A stretch of 64,000 nucleotides of DNA from Sorangium cellulosum So0157-2 (GTDB taxonomy: Bacteria; Myxococcota_A; Polyangia; Polyangiales; Polyangiaceae): assembly GCF_000418325.1 (NCBI RefSeq), contig NC_021658.1, positions 6,772,001 to 6,836,000 of the forward strand, read 5' to 3'. Position 1 is the first letter of the stretch; every line of letters begins with the position of its first letter. The notes beneath the pieces are model-generated. The model searched no databases. It worked only from the letters and a program-made list of their open reading frames with translations, and was not told the origin of the DNA. Shown here piece by piece: positions 18,167 through 26,600 of this stretch. Both the position numbers and the translations under genes were made by a program.

Positions 18167-19750
18167 ATGCAGCCTTCACCCTGGATCCCAGGCGACGACC
18201 CCTTCTGCGATCGCGCCCCTCGGGCCGGGCTCCTCGATCGATCGATCTGGGCGGTTCGCAAGCGGTTCTGGAACGCCCTCGCGACGTTCAAGTTCCGTCA
18301 TAACAAGCCCGTCGGCGTGCCGGTGCCGCGCCGCGACCGGAGGCTCGACCCGGTGTTCCTCGCCGAGCAGTTCCCCGGCATCCCCGTGTCCAACATCCTG
18401 GTCGCCGACCGCGTCCCGGCCGACGAGGCGCTCCCCCTCGTCGACGGCTTCTACTGGCTCCAGGTCATGCTGTACCGTCTCTTTCCGCCCATGCAGCGTG
18501 GATTGCCGCCGATCGACGCCGACCCGCAGCGGGCGCTCGATGAGGCGTACACGCTCGCGCACCGGCGGCTCTTCCCCGCCCCGCGGCTCCCGGAGGAGTA
18601 CCGGCGTCCGGTCGATCTCGGGCACATCGCCGTCGCCGGCCCCTATGCCTTCTACCTCGATCGAGCGCCCGAGGGCGGGTTCCAGTGGGATCTGCGCAAG
18701 CTGGCCCGCTACGAGCACCACGCGGGGCTGCGCTCGCTGGGCGTGCGCGTCCTGTTCGGCGTCGACGCCTGCGCCCGCCGGCTCCGCCCCACGCGCATCG
18801 AGTGCGAGCTCGGCGTATCGGTTCCGGGCGACGAGCGGTGGGAGCTCGCCCAGAAGATGGCGCTGTGCGCGGTGACCACGCACCTGTCGCTCGTGCGGCA
18901 TTTCAACTGGATCCACCTGGCCGCGGGCGGGCCGCTCGCGATGGCGACCCGCAACCACCTCCCGCCGGACCACCCGCTCCGCCGCCTGCTCTGGCCGCAC
19001 GTCTTCCACACGCAGTTCAGCAACCGCATCGTCACGCTGGGTCAGATGGCGAAGGGCGGCGATTTCGAGACCATCTTCAGCTTCACCCACCGGGGGATGT
19101 GCCAGCTGTACGAGGAGGCCTACGCCGACTACGACGCGATCGTCATCGATCCCGCGCGGGAGGCTGAGCGCCGGGGCCTCCTCGACGCCGGGTTCGACAC
19201 GCCGACGCTCGCGAACCGCCTCGCGCACTTCGAGGTCATGTGCAGGCACGCGGAGCGCTACCTGCACGTCTACTACGGCTCCGATCGACAGCTCCAGGAG
19301 GACGTGGGCTTCCAGGCGTGGCTCGACGCGTGGGATCGCCTGGTCCCGAACGGCGTCCGCAAGCTGCTCCCGGAGGAGATCACGCTCGACGGCGCGGCGC
19401 GCCTGTTCGGCGCCATCATCTACCTCGTGACCGTGGAGCACGAGGCGGTCGGCACCGGGCTGTGGGACTACCAGATGTGGACCCACGTCCAGCCGGTGCG
19501 CATCTACAGGAACGGCCAGCGCGAGCCGCTGGACGTCTATCAGCGGCTCGTCAACGCCAACTACAACCTGAACGTGCACCGCACGCAGCTCCTCACGGAC
19601 TTCTCGTACCTCGCGCTCGATCAGCGCGGCGCGGAGGTGTTCCAGCAGTTCCGAGCCGATCTCCTGGCGCTCCAGTCCAGGCTGGAGAAGGAGCCCCCCG
19701 CGCGCTGGAAGGTCTACCCGACGCTCCTGGAGGCGAACATCAACGCCTGA
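18167..19750 (+). CDS. Lipoxygenase-family protein, divergent metal site
   Basis: 527 aa, short like bacterial lipoxygenases without a PLAT domain. The catalytic domain is seen as HFNWIHLAAGGPLAMATRNH followed by DHPLRRLLWPH. By alignment with soybean LOX, His245 and His250 are iron ligands and His425 (VEHEAVGTG) the third. The fourth ligand, usually Asn four residues later, is Gly429, and the C-terminal residue is Ala rather than Ile. The enzyme would dioxygenate polyunsaturated fatty acids if the site is functional. GAGG 8 nt before the ATG at 18167 decides the start; the upstream in-frame start would overlap the dioxygenase. It forms an operon with that gene. Confidence 0.82.
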   Translation: MQPSPWIPGDDPFCDRAPRAGLLDRSIWAVRKRFWNALATFKFRHNKPVGVPVPRRDRRLDPVFLAEQFPGIPVSNILVADRVPADEALPLVDGFYWLQVMLYRLFPPMQRGLPPIDADPQRALDEAYTLAHRRLFPAPRLPEEYRRPVDLGHIAVAGPYAFYLDRAPEGGFQWDLRKLARYEHHAGLRSLGVRVLFGVDACARRLRPTRIECELGVSVPGDERWELAQKMALCAVTTHLSLVRHFNWIHLAAGGPLAMATRNHLPPDHPLRRLLWPHVFHTQFSNRIVTLGQMAKGGDFETIFSFTHRGMCQLYEEAYADYDAIVIDPAREAERRGLLDAGFDTPTLANRLAHFEVMCRHAERYLHVYYGSDRQLQEDVGFQAWLDAWDRLVPNGVRKLLPEEITLDGAARLFGAIIYLVTVEHEAVGTGLWDYQMWTHVQPVRIYRNGQREPLDVYQRLVNANYNLNVHRTQLLTDFSYLALDQRGAEVFQQFRADLLALQSRLEKEPPARWKVYPTLLEANINA

Positions 19751-19761
19751 CGCGCGCGGCC

Positions 19762-19800
19762 GCCGGCCCGCGAGGCGCGAGGTCGCCTCGCGGGGCCGGC
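19762..19800 (+). terminator. Strong GC hairpin after the lipoxygenase gene
   Basis: GCCGGCCCGCGAGGCG (19762-19777), a 6-nt loop, and the near-perfect complement at 19784-19800 (one bulged base). It begins 11 bp after the stop. There is no T tract, so it may act as an RNA stabiliser or a factor-dependent terminator. Confidence 0.7.
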
Positions 19801-19807
19801 GCTCGAT

Positions 19808-20047
19808 GAAACGGCCCGCTGCGCGGAGAAACGGCCCGCTGCGCGGAGAAACGGCCCGCTGCGCGGAGAAACGGCCCGCTGCGCGGAGAAACGGCCCGCT
19901 GCGCGGAGAAACGGCCCGCTGCGCGGAGAAACGGCCCGCTGCGCGGAGAAACGGCCCGCTGCGCGGAGAAACGGCCCGCTGCGCGGAGAAACGGCCCGCT
20001 GCGCGGAGAAACGGCCCGCTGCGCGGAGAAGCGGCCCGCTGCGCGGA
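19808..20047. repeat. Tandem repeat, 12 x 20 bp
   Basis: Twelve head-to-tail copies of GAAACGGCCCGCTGCGCGGA; eleven are identical and the last has one A-to-G change. Each copy contains the small dyad CCGC-TGC-GCGG. It fills the gap between the convergent lipoxygenase and MFS genes. As 20 is not a multiple of 3, a plus-strand ORF through it cycles through all frames with a 20-residue period; I do not regard that as a gene. Confidence 0.97.
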
Positions 20048-20057
20048 GGTCCGGCGG

Positions 20058-21287
20058 TCAGTGCGCCCCGACCGCCTGCGGGCGCGCCCCGGGCGGGCAC
20101 GCGGCGGGCGCGCCGGCGGCGGAGCCGCGGGCCACGGCCGGGGCGAGGACGACGATGACGAGGACCAGCGCCACGACGAGGACGAGCCCGCCGCGCAGGG
20201 TGAGGAGGTCGGCGACGAGGCCGATCGCCGGCGGCCCGACGAGGAAGCCGCCGTAGGACATGGTGGCGAGCGTCGAGAGCGCCCTCCCCGGCGCGACGCC
20301 GGGGGCGCTCGCCCCGGCGCGGAAGACGAGCGGCACCACGACGGACAGGCCGGCGCCGACGCACGCGAAGCCCAGCAGCATGGCGATCGGGACGTTGACG
20401 AGCAGCGCCGCGCCCAGCCCGGCCGCGACGAGGAGCGCGGCCGCGCGCACGAGCCGCGCGGCGCCGAACCGCTGCGTCAGCCCGTCCCCGGAGAAGCGCC
20501 CGAGGAGCATCGCCAGCGAGAACACGGCGTAGCCGGTCGCGGCCACGGCCGCGGTGGTGTGGAGCTCGTCGCGGAGGTAGACCGCCGACCAGTTGGCCAT
20601 CGCGCCCTCGCCGATAGAGGAGCAGAACGCGATGAGGCCGAGCAGGAGGAGCCGGGTCGAGCGGCGCTCCGCGGGGGCGCCGGCGGCCGCCGTGGCCGGG
20701 GCCTCGGGGCGCGCGTCGGCCGAGAGCGCCGCGCCCGCGGCGGTGACGGCGGCGGCGAGGACGGCGGCGACCGCGAAGAGGTGCGCCGCGGGCGACACCG
20801 CCCGGTCGGCCGCGAGCGCGCCGAGGGACGCGCCGACGAGGCCGCCGAGGCTGAACATGCCGTGGAACGAGGCGAGGATCGGCCTGCGGTGGCGTTGCTC
20901 GACCTCGACGGCCTGCGCGTTCATGGCGACGTCCATGAGGCCGTTGCTCGCGCCGAGCAGCAGGAGCGCGGCGACGAGCGCGGCGAAGGAGGGCGCGAGC
21001 GCCGGCAGGGGCAGCGCCGCGCAGAGGAGCACGGCCGAGACGCGGGTGACGCGCCGGCTGCCGAAGCGGGCGATGAGCGGCCCGGCGGCGCGAAAGGCCA
21101 GCATCGCGCCGACGGCGACGCCCAGCAGGGCGAGGCCGAGCGCGCCGTCGCGCAGCGCGAGCCGCTCGCGGACCGCGGGGACACGCGCGGCCCAGGAGGC
21201 GAAGGCGATGCCGTTCGCCACGAACATCACGGAGACGGCGCGCCGGGCGCGCGCGATGTCGCCGGCGGATGCTGGGGGCGCGAGCAT
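20058..21287 (-). CDS. MFS transporter, YbjJ-like
   Basis: 409 aa with about 12 hydrophobic segments. The N-terminal ARRAVSVMFVANGIAFASWAAR followed by VPAVRERL, and the loop MNAQAVEVEQRHRRPILASF followed by HGMFSLGG, match the YbjJ-type MFS group (putative drug or metabolite exporters). ATG at 21287 starts the conserved region; earlier in-frame starts would run into the promoter area. It is divergent from the DeoR gene, suggesting control by it. The gene ends 10 bp from the 20-bp repeat array. Confidence 0.85.
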   Translation of the reverse strand: MLAPPASAGDIARARRAVSVMFVANGIAFASWAARVPAVRERLALRDGALGLALLGVAVGAMLAFRAAGPLIARFGSRRVTRVSAVLLCAALPLPALAPSFAALVAALLLLGASNGLMDVAMNAQAVEVEQRHRRPILASFHGMFSLGGLVGASLGALAADRAVSPAAHLFAVAAVLAAAVTAAGAALSADARPEAPATAAAGAPAERRSTRLLLLGLIAFCSSIGEGAMANWSAVYLRDELHTTAAVAATGYAVFSLAMLLGRFSGDGLTQRFGAARLVRAAALLVAAGLGAALLVNVPIAMLLGFACVGAGLSVVVPLVFRAGASAPGVAPGRALSTLATMSYGGFLVGPPAIGLVADLLTLRGGLVLVVALVLVIVVLAPAVARGSAAGAPAACPPGARPQAVGAH

Positions 21288-21474
21288 CACGGCACCCTCC
21301 GCGCCGGGCCGGACGGGGCGCGGGCGCTGCGCCGATCGAGGAAGGCCGTCCAGCAGACGGCAGGGTGAGCAGGAAGCGTTCCAGAATCTTCGTGCATTAT
21401 CGTGAACATCAAGGAAGAATCTTGCAGCCGAATGCGGCCTTCGCAAGGACGTTCGTGCACAAACAGGAAACAAC
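21288..21474. promoter_or_regulatory. Divergent MFS/DeoR promoter region
   Basis: 187 bp, locally A/T-richer than its surroundings. TTCGTGCA occurs at 21389-21396 and 21452-21459, a 63-bp spacing (six helical turns), and an inverted repeat CTTGC/GCAAG lies at 21421-21447. These are candidate DeoR sites; no clear -35/-10 pair was identified. Confidence 0.45.
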
Positions 21475-22275
21475 GTGCAAAACAACGCAGACAACTCCGG
21501 GCTCATGGTCGCCGAACGGCGGCGGCATATTCTCGCCGTACTGGAACGCGACGGGAAGGTGGTGGCGGCCGAGCTGAGCCGCGCGTTCGGCGTCTCGGAG
21601 GACACGATCCGGCGCGATCTGCGCGAGATGGCGAACGAGGGGCTGCTGCAGCGGGTGCACGGCGGCGGCCTGCCGCTCGCCCGGGTGAACCCGAGCTTCC
21701 CTGCGCGCGAGCGGCAGCAGCCGCGCGTGAAGGACGAGCTCGCGCGGGCGGCGGCCACGTTGATCAAGAAGGGTCAGGTGGTGTTCATCGACAGCGGCAC
21801 GACGAACGTGGCTGTGGCGCGCCACCTGCCGCGCGATCTCGAGGCGACGGTCGTGACCAACAGCCCTCCTGTGGCGATCGCGCTGTCCGAGCACCCGCGC
21901 GTCGAGGTTGTGCTGCTCGGCGGGCGCATGCGGAAGGATCCGCTGGCCGCGGCGGACGCGGTGACCATCGCGGGGGTGCGGCAGATCCGGGCGGACCTCT
22001 GCTATCTCGGCGTGTGCACGCTGGATCCGACGTTCGGCATCACCACGGTGGATCTGGACGAGTCGTACGTGAAGCGGGCGATGGTCGAGGCCTCGGCGGA
22101 GGTCGTCGCGCTGGCGACCGCGGACAAGCTCGGCACGGTGTCGCCGTACGTGGTCGCGCCGCTGGGCGAGCTGACGTGGCTCTTCACCGAGCGCGGGGTG
22201 TCGAAGGAGGCGCTCGCTCCATATCGGGAGGCGGGGATCACCATCACGCAGGCGCTGGAGGAGGAGCCGGCGTAG
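21475..22275 (+). CDS. DeoR-family transcriptional regulator
   Basis: 266 aa from a GTG start with AGGA about 7 nt upstream. The N-terminal DeoR helix-turn-helix (RRRHILAVLERDGKVVAAEL, then FGVSEDTIRRDL) ends in the family signature LLQRVHGGG. The DeoR C-terminal sensor domain shows IDSGTTNVAVARHL, TNSPPVAIAL and LGVCTLDPTFGITT, a fold that binds sugar phosphates in characterised members. It is divergent from the MFS gene, which is its most likely target. Confidence 0.92.
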   Translation: MQNNADNSGLMVAERRRHILAVLERDGKVVAAELSRAFGVSEDTIRRDLREMANEGLLQRVHGGGLPLARVNPSFPARERQQPRVKDELARAAATLIKKGQVVFIDSGTTNVAVARHLPRDLEATVVTNSPPVAIALSEHPRVEVVLLGGRMRKDPLAAADAVTIAGVRQIRADLCYLGVCTLDPTFGITTVDLDESYVKRAMVEASAEVVALATADKLGTVSPYVVAPLGELTWLFTERGVSKEALAPYREAGITITQALEEEPA

Positions 22276-22436
22276 CGGCGCTCCGACACCGGCATTCCAA
22301 CAGCGGTGCTCCCGGCCCCGCGGAACGGAGAGGGGCTCCTAACGAGCTGGAAGAGCACGGCACGCAGCAAGAGGAGAGAGCGCAAGGGCGCAAGAGGCGC
22401 AACGGGACAGAGATGGAATTGTAATGGGTTTCATGC

Positions 22437-22508
22437 AGACGTTTTTCGTCTTCCGTGCTCGTCCTTCGTGCGCGTGCGCGCTGACTCCGGGAAATCGCGC
22501 ACGCGCAC
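22437..22508. terminator. Paired hairpins between convergent genes
   Basis: AGACG-TTTTT-CGTCT at 22437-22451, then a perfect 13-bp stem GTGCGCGTGCGCG (22468-22480) with its complement at 22496-22508 and a 15-nt loop. They lie between converging transcripts and probably act as a bidirectional termination region, although no long T tract follows the large stem. Confidence 0.6.
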
Positions 22509-22515
22509 GAGAGAG

Positions 22516-22571
22516 GGAAGACGGGAGACGGGAGACGGGAGACGGGAGACGGAAGACGGAAGACGGGAGAC
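22516..22571. repeat. 7-bp minisatellite, eight units
   Basis: Eight consecutive 7-mers: five GGGAGAC and three GGAAGAC. Order is A, G, G, G, G, A, A, G at the variable third base. It is purine-rich on the plus strand. Confidence 0.95.
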
Positions 22572-22607
22572 GGTGTACGAATCCCAGCTAAAAACCGCTC
22601 TAGCAAC

Positions 22608-23459
22608 CTAGAGCAATCCGGAGACCAGGTCCAGGACACCGCACGTCAGGCCCCCCGAGGAGAGCGCGACGAGCGGCTCCAGGCTCGAGGCGATCGACTC
22701 CGGGTAAACCCCGCTCCAGGGGGCCCAGCAGGTCGGCGCGCCCGCGCCGTCCCGGTCGCAGATCGCGTTGCAGTGGCCGAGGAGGGTGAGCCCGCACGTG
22801 GGCGATTGCCCGCAGACGCGCTCGAGGGTCTTCGCGCTCAGCGCCACGCCGCAGTCGTCGATCAGCGCGTTGTCGGCGCAGGCGAACGCGGTCGGGTGGG
22901 CCGGCTCGAAGAGATCGCCGAACATGATCGCGTCGCGGACCGTGTACTCCGACGCCTCGCTGTCCGATGCGTCGGCGAGCCCTGGGTGGCCGCCGGTCAG
23001 GTGGACGGCGACCTGCGCGCCCAGCGCGTTCAGCGACTGAAGCAAGCACGCCGTCAGCCAGCGCCGCGACGCGCCTTCCGAGAGCGGCGAGGAGGCCCAC
23101 GACGGCGCGAGCCCGATCCACCCGGCGAACGACTGCCCGGTGGGCGCCGCCACCGCCGCCCCCACCGGCAGGGCACAGGCGACCACGCGCTCCACGAGGT
23201 GCCTGCCCTGCGCGCTCGCGAGGAGCGCCGCCCCAGCGCCGCTGTCCAGCCCGGCCGGGAGCGGCGCCTGCGCGAGCGCCCGCAGCGCCTGCTGCGTCGA
23301 GGGCTTCCAGAAATAGGCCGGCTGGAGGCCGTTCATCACGATGATCTCCTGCTCCGCGACAAGGACCGACTCGCCGTCGTCGGCCGGCGCCGCACCGCAC
23401 CCGACCGCAAGCACGCAGAAACCGATCACCCCGGCAGCATCGATCCTTACGCGAAGCAT
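22608..23459 (-). CDS. Predicted lipoprotein of unknown function
   Basis: 283 aa with an N-terminal signal ending in LAVGC (lipidation Cys21), so it is probably membrane-anchored outside the cytoplasm. The mature part has several Cys residues in the last third (FACADNALIDDCG, VCGQSPTCGLTLLGHCNAIC), suggesting disulfides. It resembles secreted proteins of unknown role common in myxobacteria; I recognise no catalytic motif. Its start is 166 bp from the stop of the large kinase gene on the same strand. Confidence 0.75.
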   Translation of the reverse strand: MLRVRIDAAGVIGFCVLAVGCGAAPADDGESVLVAEQEIIVMNGLQPAYFWKPSTQQALRALAQAPLPAGLDSGAGAALLASAQGRHLVERVVACALPVGAAVAAPTGQSFAGWIGLAPSWASSPLSEGASRRWLTACLLQSLNALGAQVAVHLTGGHPGLADASDSEASEYTVRDAIMFGDLFEPAHPTAFACADNALIDDCGVALSAKTLERVCGQSPTCGLTLLGHCNAICDRDGAGAPTCWAPWSGVYPESIASSLEPLVALSSGGLTCGVLDLVSGLL

Positions 23460-23625
23460 GACCTCATCCTCCAGTTAAGGCGCACGTGCGTGCGCATCGC
23501 ACCCGGTTCAGCGGCCACTCCTAAGCAATTCCCGATCCGTGGCCGCGTCCGGCCGGTCGTCCGCTCGGGCGGCCATCGCGCCGCGATCGCCGCAACCGGG
23601 CTCAGCGGTGATGGGAGCGGTGCGG

Positions 23626-26600
23626 TCAGCGGCGGCTCGCGGCCGCCTGCGATGCGCCGAGCCGGAGCGCGATCCCGTCGAACCGCGACCGCCAGGCCGG
23701 ATGCTCCGAAAGCAGCGCGCGGGCCCTGCTCAGGCTCGCGACAGCGACCTCGACAGCACCGTGGCGGATTGCCGCACGGCCGCGCCAGTAGAGGACCTCG
23801 AGGAGCTCGTCGGCGAACTGGAACGGGCCGGCCTCGAGCTCCGCCTCGTCGAGGCCGCCGAGCAGGGCGCGCGGCGCGACGCCGTCGCCACCGTCCCAGA
23901 GCAGGCAGCGCAGCATCAGGTAGCAGCCGTGCGCCGCCTTCGCGGACGGCTCCGGCGGGCACGACGCGGCGATCCACGCGAGGAGGCGCCGCGCCTCGCC
24001 GAGCTCGCCCCGCGCCGCGAGGATGCGCGCGAGCAGCAGCGAGCACTCGGGCACGGGGCGATCCACGAACCGCTGCTCGAGCGTGTGCGCGCGGCGCGCC
24101 AGCGAGAGCGCCTCGTCCTGCTGATCGCTCCAGTAGAGCAGCTCGGCGACGTTGTACGTGGCGACGCGCTCCAGCCACGGGTTGCCGATCTCCCGCGCGA
24201 GCGCGATCGCGCGCCGGAGGTCCGCGGTCGCGCGCGGGAGCTCCTTCTTCAGCGCCCAGAGCACGACGCGGTTCATGATCGCGACGCAGAGGTGCGGCAG
24301 ATCCTCGGCCCGCTCGCAGAGCGCGATCGCCTCCTCGGCCCGCCGCTCCGCCTCGGCGAAGCGGCCCGCGTGCGCGAGCTCGGTCGACAGCAGCACGAGC
24401 GCGATGATCCGGCCCTCCTCGTCGCCCGCGGACTCGGCCAGCGACGCCCCCTCCGAGAGGAGCGCGATCGCCTCCGCGACCTCGCCGCGCCGGAGGCGCG
24501 TGCGCCCCTCGGCCACGCAGAGGCGCGCCGAGAGCCGCGGCGAGCCCGCGCGCTCCACGAGCGGCCGCGCCAGCTCGACCTGCCGCGACGACGCCTCGTA
24601 GGCGCCCGTCCAGTCGAGCGCGGTGGCCTCCTCGAGCAGGACGTCCGCGCGGAGCTCGTCGTCCGCGAGCTCGAGCGCGGCGGAGAGGTCGGCGAGGGCC
24701 TCCTCGATGAGGTGGAGCCGGTACCGGATCCGGCCGCGGCCGGCCAGCGCGAGCGCGCGGCGGCGGCGATCGCCGTCGCCGGCGAGCTTGAGCGCGGCGG
24801 TGTAGCAGCGCTCCGCCTCGACGTGCCGGTGCCGCGCGAACGCGAGCTCCCCGAGCCGGAGGTGCGCCTCGGCCGCCTCCTCCCCCGCCCCGCACGCGCC
24901 CGCGTGCCGGGCGAGCGGCTCGAGCTCCTCCGGCCCCGGCTGCGCCGCGAGCTCCGCGGGCGGCGCGACGGGGTCGGCCCGCGGGGCCGCCGAAGACGCG
25001 GGAGGGCGCCCGCGCTCGACCCGCGCCCGCCAGAAGGCGAGCGCGTGCCGGTGGATCTGCGCGCGGTGCTCGGGATCGAGCGTCTCGTACACCGCGTCGC
25101 GAAAGAGGCCGCTCTGGAACCACCAACGCTCGCCCTCACCCCGCGCGCGGCGGCCGTCGCCGTCGCCCTCGCCGCGCGCGCCGCGCTCGCCGTCACCCCG
25201 CGCGCGGCGCCCGATGATGCCCTGCTCGACGAGCACGCCGAGCCCGTACCCGGCGTCGATCGGCGTCCCGGCGCCTCCGGCGCGATCGACGGCGTCCTGC
25301 ACCCACTCCAGCTCGGCCCGGGTGAACGACTCGCCGAGCACGGCGCAGAGCCGCGCGAGCGCGGCGACCTCCTGCGGCAGCGCACCGAGCTGCCGCATCG
25401 CCAGCCACTGCCACGCGGGAGAGACCGGCAGGCCGTCGAGCTCCGCCGCCTCGACGCAGTAGTCGCCGCCCCCGGGGCGACGGCGCACGAGGCCGGCCTG
25501 CTTGAGCGATCGGATGATCGCGGCGAGGCAACCCGGGTTGCCGCCGGCCCAGCGGGCGAGCCCCCGGAGCACGTCGGCGGGCGGGTACGCCGCCGGCAGG
25601 AGCAGCTGCGCCGCGAGGTCCGCCGCGGCGGCCTCGTCGAGCGGGGCGAGCGTCACCCGGTCGGCGCGCTGCGTGCGCGCGCCCCACGTGGGGCGGAAGC
25701 GCTCGAAGCGCGGGTGCGCGACGACCGCCGCCCAGAGCGCCACCCCGGCGCCGTCGAGCGTCGCGACCTCGAGCGCGTCGAGCACGGTGACGTCCGCCCA
25801 CTGCGCGTCGTCCACGATCACCGCGACGGGGGCGCGGCGCGCGCGGCGGCGCAGCCCCTCGGCGATCGCCCGCGCGAGGTGGTGCGGCGCCCGGGAGGGC
25901 GCGGCGCCGGGGCGCGACCACCCGAGCGCCGCGGCCACGGACGCGAAGGTCGAGGCGCCGATCTCCGGGCCGAGCCGCGCCTCGCAGAAGGCCCGAGGAT
26001 CGGCCGGCGCGGCCGCGGGCGCGGCGAGCGCGAAGCGCAGGATCGCCGCGGTGTCCTTGCTCGCCTCGCCCGGCAGGGGCTGCGCCGCGCGCACGACCAG
26101 CGCCGCGGCGCCGGGGCGGAGGCGCCGCGCCACGGCGGCCGCCTCGGCCGCGACCCGGCTCTTGCCGAGGCCGTCGTCGCCGAGCACCGTGACGAGCGCC
26201 GGGCACACGCCGCTGAACGCCGCGGCGGCGCTCGCCTCGAGCGCCGCGATGACGTCGCCCCGCCCGACCGTGGTCGGCGGCGGCGCCTCGAGCTCCGCCG
26301 CCGGCGCGCCCTGCGGCGAGGTGGGGGTCATGGTCGCCTCGGCCTCGACGAGGGCGCGCTCGAACTCCTCGGTGAGCGCGACGCCCGACCAGGGATCCGC
26401 AGGGATCCAGGTCTCCGGGCGATCCACGGCCGCGCCGTAGACGGCGGGCGGGGCCTTCTCGCGCGGGCGGATGATGACGCCCGCGAGGTGGAGCGCGGCG
26501 CGGGCGCCGTGCCGCTCGACGAGCTCCCGCGCGGCGGCGAGCGCGAGCCGGACCGGGTCCTCGGCGTCGTGGGCCGAGAAGACGGCGGTGTAGCGGCGCC

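Larger units (their letters stand above)
22276..22607. other. Intergenic region with hairpins and a minisatellite
   Basis: 332 bp between the convergent DeoR and lipoprotein genes. It holds two hairpins (22437-22451 and 22468-22508) and a 7-bp tandem repeat (22516-22571). No gene is supported. Confidence 0.7.

Noticed and set aside
19808..20047. CRISPR array
   Set aside because: Repeats are directly adjacent with no spacers and there are no cas genes nearby.
19806..21368. Plus-strand ORF starting in the 20-bp repeat with a 20-residue periodic N-terminus
   Set aside because: The period is an arithmetic consequence of a 20-bp unit read in triplets, and the rest lies opposite the MFS gene. No ribosome-binding site.
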